Source: Flavobacterium psychrotrophum
Lineage (GTDB): Bacteria; Bacteroidota; Bacteroidia; Flavobacteriales; Flavobacteriaceae
Length of the DNA: 64,000 nucleotides
Direction of reading: 5' to 3'
Assembly (NCBI RefSeq): GCF_003403075.1
Contig: NZ_CP031557.1
Span: 4,526,001-4,590,000, forward strand
Part shown: one piece after another, positions 1 through 8,608 of the stretch
Numbering within the stretch: position 1 is the first letter of the stretch
Layout: each line of letters opens with the position of its first letter
Translations under genes and position numbers: made by a program
Notes under the pieces: model-generated
Database searches by the model: none
Told to the model about the DNA's origin: nothing
Seen by the model: only the letters and a program-made list of their open reading frames with translations

Positions 1-99
1 CTGTGGATAAATGGTGCCGAAGCATTAACCGCCCGCGTTACCTGTTTTTATGGCAGCGATGGCGCGCGGGTAGCTTTTGGGCTATCATTAGGGCTTTAG
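1..99 (+). CDS. C-terminal end of an unidentified protein (partial)
   Basis: Frame 1 is open from the window edge for 32 codons and ends in TAG at 97-99. The visible tail finishes ARVAFGLSLGL. It overlaps the convergent lipoprotein gene by 12 bases at the 3' end. Nothing identifies the family. The reading frame is short enough that chance openness is possible, so this is only a likely gene end. Confidence 0.35.
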   Translation: MWINGAEALTARVTCFYGSDGARVAFGLSLGL

Positions 100-948
100 G
101 TTTTTGATGTTGAGTTTATAAAGATTACCGCCCGTTTTTTTGCTGCGCTCATCAGCAATGAGCAGTGTGTTATTATCTGTAAAACAAATACCTTCTTTTT
201 GGGTAACATCGCCCAGGTTATAAGAAGTAATTGTGCCGTTTGCAAAATCATCTCCCTTAAAATTGGTAATGAGCCATAATTTACCACCACTTATAAGGGC
301 TACTGTTTTTCCGTCTGGGCTTATGTCTGCTCCGGCTATGGCACATTTTCTAAAGTTATCGCAGCTTACAAAGCTTCCTGCCGGCGTAGCACTATGGTAG
401 CCACGCTTGTTTTCTAGTTTGTGTATAAGCACAGTGCCATCGCCCTGCGCACTTCTGTTTTTGCTAAAAAGGTAAAAGAAACCGTTATGTTCAAAAAAAG
501 CTTCACAGTCAAAATTGCGTTCCTTCTTTTTTGGCGGAAAATCTTTTTGTTCAGGATAGTAAAAAGACACGGTATATGCTACTTTAGCCGGGTTTGCAGC
601 GTTTAGTTTATGTATGGCAAGGTCGCGACGGTCGTTATCATTATTGCCGGTATCGCCTATATATAAATTACCTTCTTTATCTGCCGTTATATCTTCCCAG
701 TCGGTATTTTTAATGCCGTCTATAACCACTGCCTGATGTTTGCCTGTTTTTTGGTCTATTTTATAAAGTTCGTTTTTATTACCGCTGTCTTCATGTGCCC
801 ATAGTGTACCATTTACATATTGCAGGCCGGAAATTTCGTCAAGATTTAGTGTGGCTATTTGTTTTAGAGGGCCTTCCTGAGCCTGTTGCTTATCTGTGCA
901 TGCCCATAAAAAAGCGCACAACAGTGCGGGAATAATAGATTTTGTCAT
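88..948 (-). CDS. Predicted beta-propeller-like lipoprotein
   Basis: A 286-residue protein with a lipoprotein signal peptide: a hydrophobic stretch runs into the lipobox LWAC, with the acylated Cys at residue 17. The mature part contains repeated Trp/Asp/Gly-rich segments such as ISGLQYVNGTLWAHEDSG and LYIGDTGNND, typical of NHL- or SdiA-regulated-type propeller proteins that bind ligands or partners at the cell envelope. No catalytic motif is visible. It stands alone on the minus strand. Assignment to a propeller fold is inferred from the repeat pattern; the specific function is unknown. Confidence 0.8.
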   Translation of the reverse strand: MTKSIIPALLCAFLWACTDKQQAQEGPLKQIATLNLDEISGLQYVNGTLWAHEDSGNKNELYKIDQKTGKHQAVVIDGIKNTDWEDITADKEGNLYIGDTGNNDNDRRDLAIHKLNAANPAKVAYTVSFYYPEQKDFPPKKKERNFDCEAFFEHNGFFYLFSKNRSAQGDGTVLIHKLENKRGYHSATPAGSFVSCDNFRKCAIAGADISPDGKTVALISGGKLWLITNFKGDDFANGTITSYNLGDVTQKEGICFTDNNTLLIADERSKKTGGNLYKLNIKNLKP

Positions 949-1009
949 AAGGGGGTATTCTTCGTATTTAATTAAAGGTAGATATTAACGACGGCATACG
1001 CAAATAAAA

Positions 1010-1036
1010 AACCGCCAGAAGGTATTCTTCGGCGGT
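1010..1036 (-). terminator. Rho-independent terminator of the downstream-reading lipoprotein gene
   Basis: Arms ACCGCC and GGCGGT, with an inner GAAG/CTTC pairing, form a hairpin that on the minus strand is followed by a run of T. It lies just past the stop of the 1072-1572 gene. Confidence 0.75.
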
Positions 1037-1071
1037 TAGTCCCCTTATTCAAAAATTATTTATAAACGTAC

Positions 1072-1572
1072 TTACAGCATTGGGGCATCATACCACTGTG
1101 TATAAGATGCACATACTAATTTATTTGTAGATGTAAAGCCCTGTAGTAAAATCCTCCACCTGTAGCAAGGCAATGTTTGCGATGGCAGTAACTCTATATG
1201 TGCCGGTGCGCTTAAGATGTTGTAAAAAGTAGTTGAACTGGTGTATGTTGATATAGCACCATATCCGCTGTTAATGTCTTCGCAGTCTGTAGCCTGAAGC
1301 TCTACGCTTACTTTAAATCCTATAGAGGCCGGTGCGGTAGAAGGTACATCTGCAATGAAGCTTATTACAGGGTTTGTAAGTGTGCCCTGGTTGTATACAT
1401 GGGCAGTTATTTCTTTAAAGCATGGTTCTGTAACCTTGGGTGTTATGCCTAGTGCGGCTTCTTTTGCAGCAGTCTGGGCATTGGCTGTATCTTCTAATAT
1501 TGAGTCTGAATCTGTTGAGCAGGATGCTGCTAAAAATAAAAATACCGGAATTAATAGTAGTAATTTTTTCAT
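1072..1572 (-). CDS. Small hypothetical lipoprotein
   Basis: A 166-residue protein beginning MKKLLLLIPVFLFLAASC, a textbook type II signal peptide with the acylated Cys at residue 18, followed by an acidic/serine stretch (STDSDS) as often seen after the lipobox in Bacteroidota surface lipoproteins. The rest is rich in Thr and Ser, has four further Cys and shows no recognisable domain. It is monocistronic with its own terminator. Function unknown. Confidence 0.75.
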   Translation of the reverse strand: MKKLLLLIPVFLFLAASCSTDSDSILEDTANAQTAAKEAALGITPKVTEPCFKEITAHVYNQGTLTNPVISFIADVPSTAPASIGFKVSVELQATDCEDINSGYGAISTYTSSTTFYNILSAPAHIELLPSQTLPCYRWRILLQGFTSTNKLVCASYTQWYDAPML

Positions 1573-1795
1573 CTTAAATTTCTTTGTCTGTTTCTGTACG
1601 AAGCAAACATATCTGCTTTAATCGAATTGTAAATTAAAAATCTTAAAAAAACGTTAAAATGATTTTTTTTAGCGACGAATCACATTCATTGCCCGTTGAA
1701 TGGCAGGCTGTTAATCCGGCGTTAATTATATAGGCATTAAAATATTAGCAGGCTAACTTTATAATCAGCAACACGATAAAGAAATAATATTAGTC

Positions 1796-2326
1796 ATGCA
1801 GACAGTAATTAATAAACATGGATACGAGCAGGCCGAAGCGCTTCGTGGGCTGTTTGAGAGACAGCTAAAAGAACTGTACTGGGCAGAGGCTGTATTGGCG
1901 GACATGCTGAAAAATGTCATTTTACAATCATATAGTAAAGATCTTATATCGCTGCTTGAGAAGCATCTTACACAAACTTACATTCATACAAGCAGGTTAG
2001 AGCAGGTTTTTACTTCTATAGGCATTACGCCCGAAAAACAAGTATATCCTGCTGTAAACTGCCTTATAGAAGATGCTGCGCAGTTTATACATGATACCAG
2101 CCCCGGTATAGTGCGTGATGCCGGAATTATTGCGCTTTTGCAAAAGCTAAAGCATCATCAAATAGCCTGCTATGGTACCATGCGTGCTTATGCTATAGCG
2201 TTGCGTGAAGAGGGCATAGTACTGCTTTTTGAACAAACGCTACAGGAAGAAAAAGGCATAGACCTGTTGCTTACCGCAATAGCAGAATCGCATATAAATA
2301 TTGAAGCAGCCGATAAAGAAATTTAA
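1796..2326 (+). CDS. YciE/YciF-type ferritin-like protein (DUF892)
   Basis: A 176-residue, mostly alpha-helical protein. The N-terminal LRGLFERQLKELYWAEAVL and the later EKHLTQT, HHQIACYGTMRAYA and LQEEKGIDLLLTAIAE helices match the four-helix ferritin-like fold of the DUF892 (YciE/YciF) family, whose members carry a di-iron site and are induced by general or osmotic stress. It is three bases upstream of an SDR gene and presumably cotranscribed with it. In other bacteria DUF892 genes are also found near YghA-type reductases, which supports a stress-response operon. Substrate unknown. Confidence 0.85.
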   Translation: MQTVINKHGYEQAEALRGLFERQLKELYWAEAVLADMLKNVILQSYSKDLISLLEKHLTQTYIHTSRLEQVFTSIGITPEKQVYPAVNCLIEDAAQFIHDTSPGIVRDAGIIALLQKLKHHQIACYGTMRAYAIALREEGIVLLFEQTLQEEKGIDLLLTAIAESHINIEAADKEI

Positions 2327-2329
2327 AAA

Positions 2330-3196
2330 ATGAATGTTATGGGTTTAGATCTAAAAATACCGCCCCAGCACCAGGACACGCAGCCGGGAAAGGAGTTTAA
2401 AATGACCCCTGAACCCGAATATATTAGAGATGGATACAAAGGCAGCGGCAAACTAATGGGTAAAATAGCCCTGATTACCGGTGGCGATAGTGGCATAGGG
2501 CGCAGTACCGCAGTACACTTTGCACGGGAAGGGGCTGATGTGGCAGTTGTGTATCTTAATGAGCATAAAGATGCTAAGGCAACTAAACTTGCCATAGAGG
2601 CAGAAGGCAAGCAATGCCTGCTGATTAGTGGCGATATTAAAGATGAAAATTTTTGCCGCAAGGCTGTGCAGGATACTGTAAAAGAATTTGGAACGCTAAA
2701 CATTGTTGTAAATAATGCAGCGGTACAATTTCCTAAAGAAAAAATGGAAGAATTAGTACCTAACCAGATACGGGAAACCTTTGAAACAAACATATTGCCC
2801 TTTTTTTATGTAACCCAGGAAGCTATGGGGTTTTTGAAAGAAGGAGACAGCATCATTAATACGGCATCTGTAACGGCCTATCGTGGTAGTCCACACCTGC
2901 TTGATTATAGTACAACAAAAGGTGCAATAGTATCTTTTACCCGGTCATTATCGGGTATGGTTGCAGAAAAGGGTGTAAGGGTTAATGCCGTAGCACCCGG
3001 CCCTATATGGACTCCGCTTATACCGGCCAGCTTTACAGAAAAAGAGGTGGCTGAATTTGGTAAAGATGTGCCTATGAAACGCCCCGGCCAGCCTGCCGAA
3101 GTAGGACCGGCTTACGTATTCCTGGCCAGTGCCGATGCCTCCTACATTACAGGTCAGGTTATACACATTAATGGCGGCGAAGTTGTGGGAGGATAA
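2330..3196 (+). CDS. SDR-family NAD(P)-dependent oxidoreductase (YghA-like)
   Basis: A 288-residue short-chain dehydrogenase. The dinucleotide motif TGGDSGIG is at residues 50-57, the NNAA motif follows, and the catalytic Ser...YSTTK tetrad is present, as is the C-terminal GQVIHINGG. The roughly 40-residue N-terminal extension rich in Pro, Gln and His before the Rossmann fold is characteristic of the YghA subgroup. Substrate unknown; YghA-like enzymes reduce small aldehydes or ketones. Second gene of the DUF892 operon. Confidence 0.92.
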   Translation: MNVMGLDLKIPPQHQDTQPGKEFKMTPEPEYIRDGYKGSGKLMGKIALITGGDSGIGRSTAVHFAREGADVAVVYLNEHKDAKATKLAIEAEGKQCLLISGDIKDENFCRKAVQDTVKEFGTLNIVVNNAAVQFPKEKMEELVPNQIRETFETNILPFFYVTQEAMGFLKEGDSIINTASVTAYRGSPHLLDYSTTKGAIVSFTRSLSGMVAEKGVRVNAVAPGPIWTPLIPASFTEKEVAEFGKDVPMKRPGQPAEVGPAYVFLASADASYITGQVIHINGGEVVGG

Positions 3197-3245
3197 ATTT
3201 TGAATATAATTGACTTTAATATAGTAACCGTAAAATAACAAGATT

Positions 3246-3536
3246 ATGGAAACAAGCAGAACAGGCAGGGTATACACTACCGCGCCGATAAATGAAAACG
3301 AAAGACTGGAAGAAATTAAAAACCTTGCTCCGGATAATACATTGCCGTATGAAGATCCTGCTGTAACAAACCCCGAAGAGCTGGCAAGTTTTCCAAAGCC
3401 TGCGCCAAAGGCGGATGCAGCTGATGTAGAAGAAGAAAGTGCTACACGAATTGTAAGCCTTAAAAGCTCGCCGGTAAGGGACGGGCGAAACATTGTGCGA
3501 ACAGATACTAATCCGGATCCGGATGGTTTTATGTAA
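3246..3536 (+). CDS. Small acidic hypothetical protein
   Basis: A 96-residue soluble protein without signal peptide, rich in Pro, Glu and Asp, probably largely disordered. It begins 49 bases after the SDR gene and ends just before a strong hairpin terminator, so it is likely the third gene of the DUF892-SDR operon. No known domain recognised. Confidence 0.6.
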   Translation: METSRTGRVYTTAPINENERLEEIKNLAPDNTLPYEDPAVTNPEELASFPKPAPKADAADVEEESATRIVSLKSSPVRDGRNIVRTDTNPDPDGFM

Positions 3537-3560
3537 AGTTATAAACCCCAAAAAATAAAA

Positions 3561-3580
3561 ATCCCGGAATTTTCCGGGAT
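3561..3580. terminator. Bidirectional hairpin terminator
   Basis: A perfect 9-bp stem ATCCCGGAA/TTCCGGGAT with a two-base loop, flanked by A-run and T-run, so it can serve both the plus-strand operon ending at 3536 and the minus-strand gene ending at 3607. Confidence 0.9.
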
Positions 3581-3606
3581 TTTTTTATATACTATTTTGC
3601 CACTTA

Positions 3607-3972
3607 TTAGTGGGTAAGCGTTTTTAAAAGCTCAGGGTTTTTATCAAGTGCTGCTGTTTGGTCTGCAGTAAGTGTAGCCCTTAGTTTTGCATCAATGGTC
3701 TTGTAAATAACATTGCGTGCTGCATCGTTTGTGGCGGTGCTAAGTTCGCGGTGCTTATACTCAAAAAGGCCTTTAAGGCTTACCTTTTCATCTGCACTAA
3801 TGGTTACAGCTTTTTCAAGGGCAGCCAGGTCGTTTGCGGCAGCTTTTTCAAAAGCGCTATCGGTAGAAGCTGCTTCTTTTTTAACGGCTGCTTTTGCAGG
3901 AGTCTTCTTTTGCGCGTTTGCGCTAAAGCTTATTCCTACAGTTAATACAAGTAGTGCAATTATCTTTTTCAT
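3607..3972 (-). CDS. Small secreted hypothetical protein
   Basis: A 121-residue protein with a cleavable signal peptide (MKKIIALLVLTVGISFSANA) followed by an Ala/Lys-rich linker and a helical C-terminal part with regularly spaced Leu, Glu and Lys. It resembles the small periplasmic Spy/heavy-metal-sensor-like helical proteins of flavobacteria, but no defining motif is seen. The next gene downstream in the same orientation is similarly a small helical secreted protein. Confidence 0.65.
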   Translation of the reverse strand: MKKIIALLVLTVGISFSANAQKKTPAKAAVKKEAASTDSAFEKAAANDLAALEKAVTISADEKVSLKGLFEYKHRELSTATNDAARNVIYKTIDAKLRATLTADQTAALDKNPELLKTLTH

Positions 3973-4048
3973 GTTAAAGTGTTAAGTTTAGGTTTATTAT
4001 TCAAATCTAACTAATTTGCTAAAGAACACAAAACTTTATAACACAAAA

Positions 4049-4516
4049 TTATTTTCTGCGGATGTTTCTAACTTTATGTTTTCCATTAAAGCCTTTTTGA
4101 TGCGCTTGATCTCCCATTTTTTCAAATTTAGCATACTTGTCTGCATTTAGTATTTTTTTCATCTCACGTTTTAGTGCTATACGGTCGTCCAGCATTTGGC
4201 TTCTCATTGCAAAACGCTCATCATCGGTAAGTTTTTTACCGGCTTCTCTGTCAACTTTATGCTTCTCTATTAGTTCCTGCTTTTTAACTTCACGGCCCTG
4301 AATTAGTTTTTGCACATCTTTTTGCTGTTTGTCATTAAGATCCAGTGCCAGGGTAAGTTGTTTTGCCCTAAGCTCTGTGCGCTGTTCGGGGGTAAGATGT
4401 GCCTTTTGTTCCATGCGCCTTTTGTCATGGTTTGGCCTGTCCGTTTTCCTTCCGTCATTTTGGGCGCTCATTGTTACACCCATCATCATTGCAATAGCTA
4501 AAATCCACGTTTTCAT
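4049..4516 (-). CDS. Spy/CpxP-like periplasmic helical protein
   Basis: Translation most likely starts at the ATG at 4516, which gives a clear signal peptide (MKTWILAIAMMMGVTMSAQ); the longer frame would put 12 polar residues ahead of it. The mature part is highly charged and contains HLTPEQRTELRAKQLTLAL, a repeat of the LTxxQ type seen in Spy/CpxP periplasmic chaperone and stress-sensing proteins. Lys and Arg are very abundant. Role in envelope stress is inferred from the family; no partner gene is adjacent. Confidence 0.7.
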   Translation of the reverse strand: MKTWILAIAMMMGVTMSAQNDGRKTDRPNHDKRRMEQKAHLTPEQRTELRAKQLTLALDLNDKQQKDVQKLIQGREVKKQELIEKHKVDREAGKKLTDDERFAMRSQMLDDRIALKREMKKILNADKYAKFEKMGDQAHQKGFNGKHKVRNIRRK

Positions 4517-4651
4517 AAGGTATAATTTTTTAAAGTTATATGTATAAGACAATGTGGTACAGAAAAAGTTTAATTAAGCCATGTGTTAATTTTAATTACA
4601 TAAGGTTATCCAGCAAGTTTTTCAACATCGAGCGGAACCTTAGATAAGCAA

Positions 4652-4679
4652 GTAAGGCGCCCTTGTGGGGGCGCCTTAC
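4652..4679 (-). terminator. Terminator of the 4714-5124 response regulator
   Basis: A 10-bp perfect stem GTAAGGCGCC/GGCGCCTTAC with an 8-base loop directly downstream of the response-regulator stop codon on the minus strand. The T-run is weak on this strand. Confidence 0.7.
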
Positions 4680-4713
4680 CTTTTATAAGTAGTGTTTGGG
4701 GGTTATCTGAAGT

Positions 4714-5124
4714 TTACGAAATAAGTTCGTTAGAGCTCCAGTATTCTAAAAGCTTTTTAGTGCTTGTCATGTAATCGTCGTGCTTAAGCGGTTTTACAAC
4801 ATAACCGGCAATACCGTTTTGATAACACTCTTTAATGTCTGTAAAGTTATTAGAGGTGGTAAGTATTATGGTAGGTATAAACTTGCGGTTGTCATCTTGT
4901 TTTATGATCTTAAGAAACTCAAGGCCGTTTACCTTTGGCATATTAAGGTCAAGTATAATAATATCAGGATTAACTGTCCTGTCTTTAAGCAGGTTTAATG
5001 CTTCTTCGCCGTTATTAGCTTCGGTTATTTTATGTTTGGTTTCAAGGTTTTTAACCACGCGGTTAAATTTCATTACTTCAATCGCATCGTCTTCTACTAG
5101 TAATATATTTAATGGCCTTGACAT
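4714..5124 (-). CDS. Single-domain CheY-like response regulator
   Basis: The ATG at 5124 (MSRPLNILLVEDD) is preferred because its paralogue at 11091-11495 starts at the equivalent place; this gives 136 residues. A complete receiver domain is present: acidic pocket EDD, phospho-acceptor Asp59 in ILDLNMP, and the conserved Lys of VVKPLK. There is no output domain. It is very close in sequence to the regulator that opens the signalling operon upstream. A hairpin terminator (5301-5347) and its own -7 box separate it from that operon, so it is a separate transcription unit that probably receives phosphate from the same kinases. Confidence 0.92.
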   Translation of the reverse strand: MSRPLNILLVEDDAIEVMKFNRVVKNLETKHKITEANNGEEALNLLKDRTVNPDIIILDLNMPKVNGLEFLKIIKQDDNRKFIPTIILTTSNNFTDIKECYQNGIAGYVVKPLKHDDYMTSTKKLLEYWSSNELIS

Positions 5125-5143
5125 AATCTTTATTTTTATAGTA

Positions 5144-5151
5144 CAAATGTA
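5144..5151 (-). promoter_or_regulatory. Putative -7 box TACATTTG
   Basis: Perfect match to the Bacteroidota -7 consensus TAnnTTTG, 19 bases ahead of the response-regulator ATG. No good -33 TTG is seen. The paralogous regulator's promoter carries the identical octamer. Confidence 0.5.
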
Positions 5152-5300
5152 AGGCACATTTCTATTCTGATTTTGCGGAAATAGCCCGCCTGCAAAGCAC
5201 TATCGTTGAATGGTAGTTTAGCGGCGATGAACAGTTTCTGAACCCATTTGTAATGTAATGCGTATAGTTATATTATAAATTTTACCAATAGCGTTAAAAT

Positions 5301-5347
5301 AAAAAAGCCTGCAAAAATGGGGGTATATGCCATCTTTGCAGACTTTT
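5301..5347 (-). terminator. Terminator of the signalling operon
   Basis: An imperfect long stem pairs AAAAAG-CTGCAAA-ATGG with CCAT-TTTGCAG-CTTTTT. On the minus strand it is followed by a T-rich tract. It lies 21 bases past the LytTR gene stop. Confidence 0.8.
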
Positions 5348-5368
5348 TAAATATTTATTAATTGAATA

Positions 5369-6124
5369 TTAAAGCATGTTAAGGCGCTTCATAAGTTCCG
5401 GCCTGTTTGCCCTGCTTACGGGTATAACATCTTTGCCTATAAGCACGCTGTTATCTTCAATATCTATAATCTTTTTTGTATTGATAATATAGGTGCGGTG
5501 CACTTTAAGGAAAAGGTGCGAGGGTAGTTTTTCCTCTATCTTTTTCAGGGTACTGTGCACAATGTAATTTTTGGCTTCGGTTTTTATGTGTATGTAGTCA
5601 CCTTTAGCTTCTACAACGTTAACCGATTGTATTTCTATTTTTATAAGCCTGCGGTCTATGTTTACATAAAACTCAGTAGCCGTATCGGCAGGTGTAGCAG
5701 CTTCTTTATTTTCAGAAGCAGCTGGTGCAGCCTGTACCGGAGCAGCAGGAGCTGCATCATTACTTGCTTTGTGTGCTTTTGCCTTTTTAACGGCTCTTAA
5801 AAAACGCTCTTCGGTAATGGGCTTAACCATATAATCTACAATGCAGTCATATTCAAAAGCTTCTGTCGCAAAGTTTTTGTCCGATGTAACCAGTACTACT
5901 GCGGGAGGATTTTTTATTGTTTGGATAAAATCGAAACCTGTAAAATCTGGCATGTGGATGTCCAGAAAAATCAGGTCTGTGCTGTCTTCCGGCTGATTAA
6001 GGTGCTTCATGGCCTGCATGGCATTGCCATAGTCGCCGGTTAATACCAGCTCAGGATCCCTTTTTATCATTCCGGCTATAATGGTGCGTGCCAGCCCCTC
6101 GTCGTCTACAATAATGCAGTTCAT
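5369..6124 (-). CDS. LytTR-family response regulator
   Basis: A 251-residue two-domain regulator. Residues 1-120 form a receiver domain with the DDE pocket at 7-9, phospho-acceptor Asp55 (FLDIHMP) and the conserved Lys of MVKP. An Ala/Pro-rich linker of about 25 residues follows, then a C-terminal LytTR DNA-binding domain with the typical GDYIHI, LPSHLFLKVHRTYIIN and IPVSR elements. It is the only protein of the cluster with a DNA-binding output, so it is the likely end point of the phosphorelay. Last gene of the operon, 15 bases after the Hpt gene. Confidence 0.93.
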   Translation of the reverse strand: MNCIIVDDEGLARTIIAGMIKRDPELVLTGDYGNAMQAMKHLNQPEDSTDLIFLDIHMPDFTGFDFIQTIKNPPAVVLVTSDKNFATEAFEYDCIVDYMVKPITEERFLRAVKKAKAHKASNDAAPAAPVQAAPAASENKEAATPADTATEFYVNIDRRLIKIEIQSVNVVEAKGDYIHIKTEAKNYIVHSTLKKIEEKLPSHLFLKVHRTYIINTKKIIDIEDNSVLIGKDVIPVSRANRPELMKRLNML

Positions 6125-6139
6125 ATTTTTTAAAAATAC

Positions 6140-6460
6140 TTATAAAGAATCGGCAAAGCTTTGCATGGTATTTAGTACCGCGTCAAACTCAGCAGCCATT
6201 CCTGTCTGGTTGTTTTTAAGTTCCTCTTCAAAATTTTCAGCAAGATAGTAACTTTTTTCCAATCCAAGTATGCTCACTTTATGCTTTAGCTTGTGCACGT
6301 GTGCGGCAGCGGCTTTAAGGTCGCCGGCATTAAAGCAGGTCCTGTAAACAGCAATTTCTTCCGGAAGCTCGCGCTGTATGGTAGTTACAAGTGCTGTCCT
6401 GAACTCAAGGTCATCTCCGGCAAGGCTGTTTATGTAGCTAAGGTTAGGCTGCTCTGTCAT
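6140..6460 (-). CDS. Stand-alone Hpt phosphotransfer protein
   Basis: Starting at the ATG at 6460 (MTEQPN), the protein has 106 residues and is all-helical. The motif HVHKLKHKVSILGL matches the Hpt consensus HxLK...lG, making His56 the probable phosphorylated residue. Hpt proteins shuttle phosphate between receiver domains. The start lies inside the 3' end of the preceding kinase gene (17-base overlap), indicating translational coupling. The longer frame from 6508 would be entirely inside the kinase and is not needed for the domain. Confidence 0.82.
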   Translation of the reverse strand: MTEQPNLSYINSLAGDDLEFRTALVTTIQRELPEEIAVYRTCFNAGDLKAAAAHVHKLKHKVSILGLEKSYYLAENFEEELKNNQTGMAAEFDAVLNTMQSFADSL

Positions 6461-7475
6461 GAGGTAATGTAAAATAAAAAGTTGTGCCTTCGTTCTCGGT
6501 ACTCTCAAGCCAGATGCGACCCTGGTAATATGCTACTATCTTTTTTACGATAGAAAGCCCTATACCCGATGAATTGTCGTTATTATCAAGCTTAGTAAAG
6601 ATATTAAATATTTTTTCAAAATACGCCTTTGGTATGCCGCGGCCGTTATCCTTTACAAAAAACACATACTCTTTATCACCTTCATCGCATCCTACTTCAA
6701 TAAGCCCATCGGTCTTATCGTTATATTTTACTGCATTTTCTATAATATTCTGGAACAGTTGCCTAAAGCGGTAATAGTTACCCTCAAGCTTAGGCATTTG
6801 TTGTTTAATGTTTACCTTAATATGGTTAGGTACCATCATGGTTTGAACCGTTTCATCCAGAAGCTGGTTAAAATCGATGATCCTGTTTTCTGCATCCTGC
6901 CTGTCTACAGATGAGTAGTTAAGGATACCCTTAATAAGCAGATCCATTTTTTCTACATTGTATTGTATAAGCCCCAGAGAGTTTTGGGTTTCGGTATCCA
7001 GCTTGCCGTTACTGTCTTCAACAATCCAGGCTACAAGCGTGTTAATGGTGCGTAGCGGCGACTTAAGGTCGTGGCTTACCATGTGGGCATAATCGTTAAG
7101 CTCCTGGTTTTGCTTCTCCAGGTTTTTAAGAAGCTCTTCACGCTGGCGGCTTATTTTTACAATTTCTTCCGATTGTTTTTTAATGTATTCAGCAGGGTTA
7201 AAGCTGTCACTCAGGTCTTCGGCGGCAAGGTTCATAGAGAACAGTACCGATTTAAGGTCTTCGTTAACCGCCTTAAGGCTTTCTGCCTCCTGGCGTAGTT
7301 TTGCATTGGCCTCAAACAACTCATCAGAACTGAGCTGCATGGCGCGCTGCATTAAATTTATCTGGTCGTTATAATTTGCATACGACTTTTCTATAGCGTC
7401 AAAAAAACTCTCCATGCCCAGGGCGTTGTGCCCAAGGTGTTTTTGTATCTGCCTTTGTAATAATGAATTTCTCAT
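6444..7475 (-). CDS. Cytoplasmic sensor histidine kinase
   Basis: The ATG at 7475 overlaps the FIST gene's TGA (ATGA), so it is preferred over upstream in-frame starts; it gives 343 residues. There are no membrane segments. The N-terminal 120 residues are charged coiled-coil (LFEANAKLRQEAESLKAV). The HisKA motif MVSHDLKSPLR carries His135, followed by N-box LFQNIIENAV, DNGRGIP and GIGLSIV of the ATPase. Its kinase core is clearly paralogous to that of the HNOBA-PAS kinase two genes upstream. With no sensor of its own, it is probably driven by the adjacent FIST protein. Confidence 0.93.
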   Translation of the reverse strand: MRNSLLQRQIQKHLGHNALGMESFFDAIEKSYANYNDQINLMQRAMQLSSDELFEANAKLRQEAESLKAVNEDLKSVLFSMNLAAEDLSDSFNPAEYIKKQSEEIVKISRQREELLKNLEKQNQELNDYAHMVSHDLKSPLRTINTLVAWIVEDSNGKLDTETQNSLGLIQYNVEKMDLLIKGILNYSSVDRQDAENRIIDFNQLLDETVQTMMVPNHIKVNIKQQMPKLEGNYYRFRQLFQNIIENAVKYNDKTDGLIEVGCDEGDKEYVFFVKDNGRGIPKAYFEKIFNIFTKLDNNDNSSGIGLSIVKKIVAYYQGRIWLESTENEGTTFYFTLPHDRAA

Positions 7476-8605
7476 TCGCTTAGCAGGGTTAATGTCATTG
7501 TCTGGTTGTGCAGCTCGCACAGCATTGAATTGTAATGCGGTGCTATTTCTCCGTACGAATAAAATCCGGCGAGGGCTACACTATCTCCTAATATTTCTTT
7601 TATAAGTTCTGCTTCTTCCTCTATGCGCTGGCCCATAATGGCCTTACGGCCCATGCAGCTAACCAGCAGGGCAAGTTCCGTTTTTTTCTCACGGTCTTCA
7701 GAAGCAGTTTTTGCGGCATCTATTGCGCCGCGCACAATGCCTTCCGGCGATGCCATCATTAATTGTACATGGCTGCCCTGGGCGCAGTTTCCTGCCAGGA
7801 TTATAGAGCCATCTGCAGTGTCTATGTTAAGTATGGTGCGCACCACGGCATAGTCTTTTCCGGGTTCTGTAATACTTAGGGGGTATGATAAAAGCGACTC
7901 CAGTTGCTGGTGTGCCTTTTCGCCCAGGTATTTTTTATAGAGGTCCAGGGCGGGCTGCCCGTCTATTTCATAAACAAGGTTACCAATTGTTTTTGTTGCA
8001 AGCCTTTTTGGCCCAAACGGCTGAAACCCGCCAAAGCTGGCGTAGGTTACCTCTAGGCTGTCGCCATACAGGCCTACCAGTACGGCTTCGCCTTCTTTAG
8101 GGCTTTCATTGTAGCCGGCTGTAGTGCGTTCAAAACGGCCATCATCGCCACAAAGGCCACCGGTTACGGCTACATCTGTACCTATCTCTTTTTCGAGCCC
8201 GGCTATTAGTGCGCTGCCATTTATAAAATTGCCACCTGCCAGTACAAATACATGGCGCAGGTTTTCCTGGGGCATTTTACCATATAAAACAGCCCCCAGT
8301 TTTTCGGCATCTTTATCATGGTCAAAAACATTTGCCGTAGTAACTTTAAACGTACTTTTTTCAAATGCTATGGCGGTTACCGACAGCGAATTTTCAAACA
8401 CCATGGTGTCTGTAATTTCGCCTGCTGTAGAGCCATACACAAAATCAGAATACGGAAATTCCTGTTTAAGGTTTGCCATCAGGCTTTCATCTTCCATAAG
8501 CAGGCGGTTGCCAAATACAATAACCAGCGGGTTGTTTAGCGCTGTTTTATTGGTTGTATAGTTCCATCCCCTAAACTTGGTATAATATGCCTGGACAATT
8601 TTCAT
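7472..8605 (-). CDS. FIST-domain sensor protein
   Basis: A 377-residue soluble protein with the FIST N-terminal (about 25-220, including FVYGSTAGEI, GGLCGDDGRF and the later SFGGFQPFGP) and FIST C-terminal (about 225-365, including CMGRKAIMGQR and ALAGFYSYGEIAP) domains. FIST proteins are intracellular ligand-binding partners of signalling systems, thought to bind small metabolites such as amino acids; the ligand here is unknown. It starts 3 bases after the HNOBA kinase gene and overlaps the next kinase by 4 bases, so it is embedded in the operon. Confidence 0.92.
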   Translation of the reverse strand: MKIVQAYYTKFRGWNYTTNKTALNNPLVIVFGNRLLMEDESLMANLKQEFPYSDFVYGSTAGEITDTMVFENSLSVTAIAFEKSTFKVTTANVFDHDKDAEKLGAVLYGKMPQENLRHVFVLAGGNFINGSALIAGLEKEIGTDVAVTGGLCGDDGRFERTTAGYNESPKEGEAVLVGLYGDSLEVTYASFGGFQPFGPKRLATKTIGNLVYEIDGQPALDLYKKYLGEKAHQQLESLLSYPLSITEPGKDYAVVRTILNIDTADGSIILAGNCAQGSHVQLMMASPEGIVRGAIDAAKTASEDREKKTELALLVSCMGRKAIMGQRIEEEAELIKEILGDSVALAGFYSYGEIAPHYNSMLCELHNQTMTLTLLSE

Positions 8606-8608
8606 TAG

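Noticed and set aside
2..10. Perfect reverse-strand DnaA box (TGTGGATAA) suggesting an origin
   Set aside because: Single box in a likely coding end, with no AT-rich unwinding region, dnaA, gyrB or further boxes around it.
2323..2793. 156-codon minus-strand frame opposite the SDR gene
   Set aside because: Shadow of a clearly coding SDR gene; Ser/Leu/Pro-rich composition typical of antisense translation.
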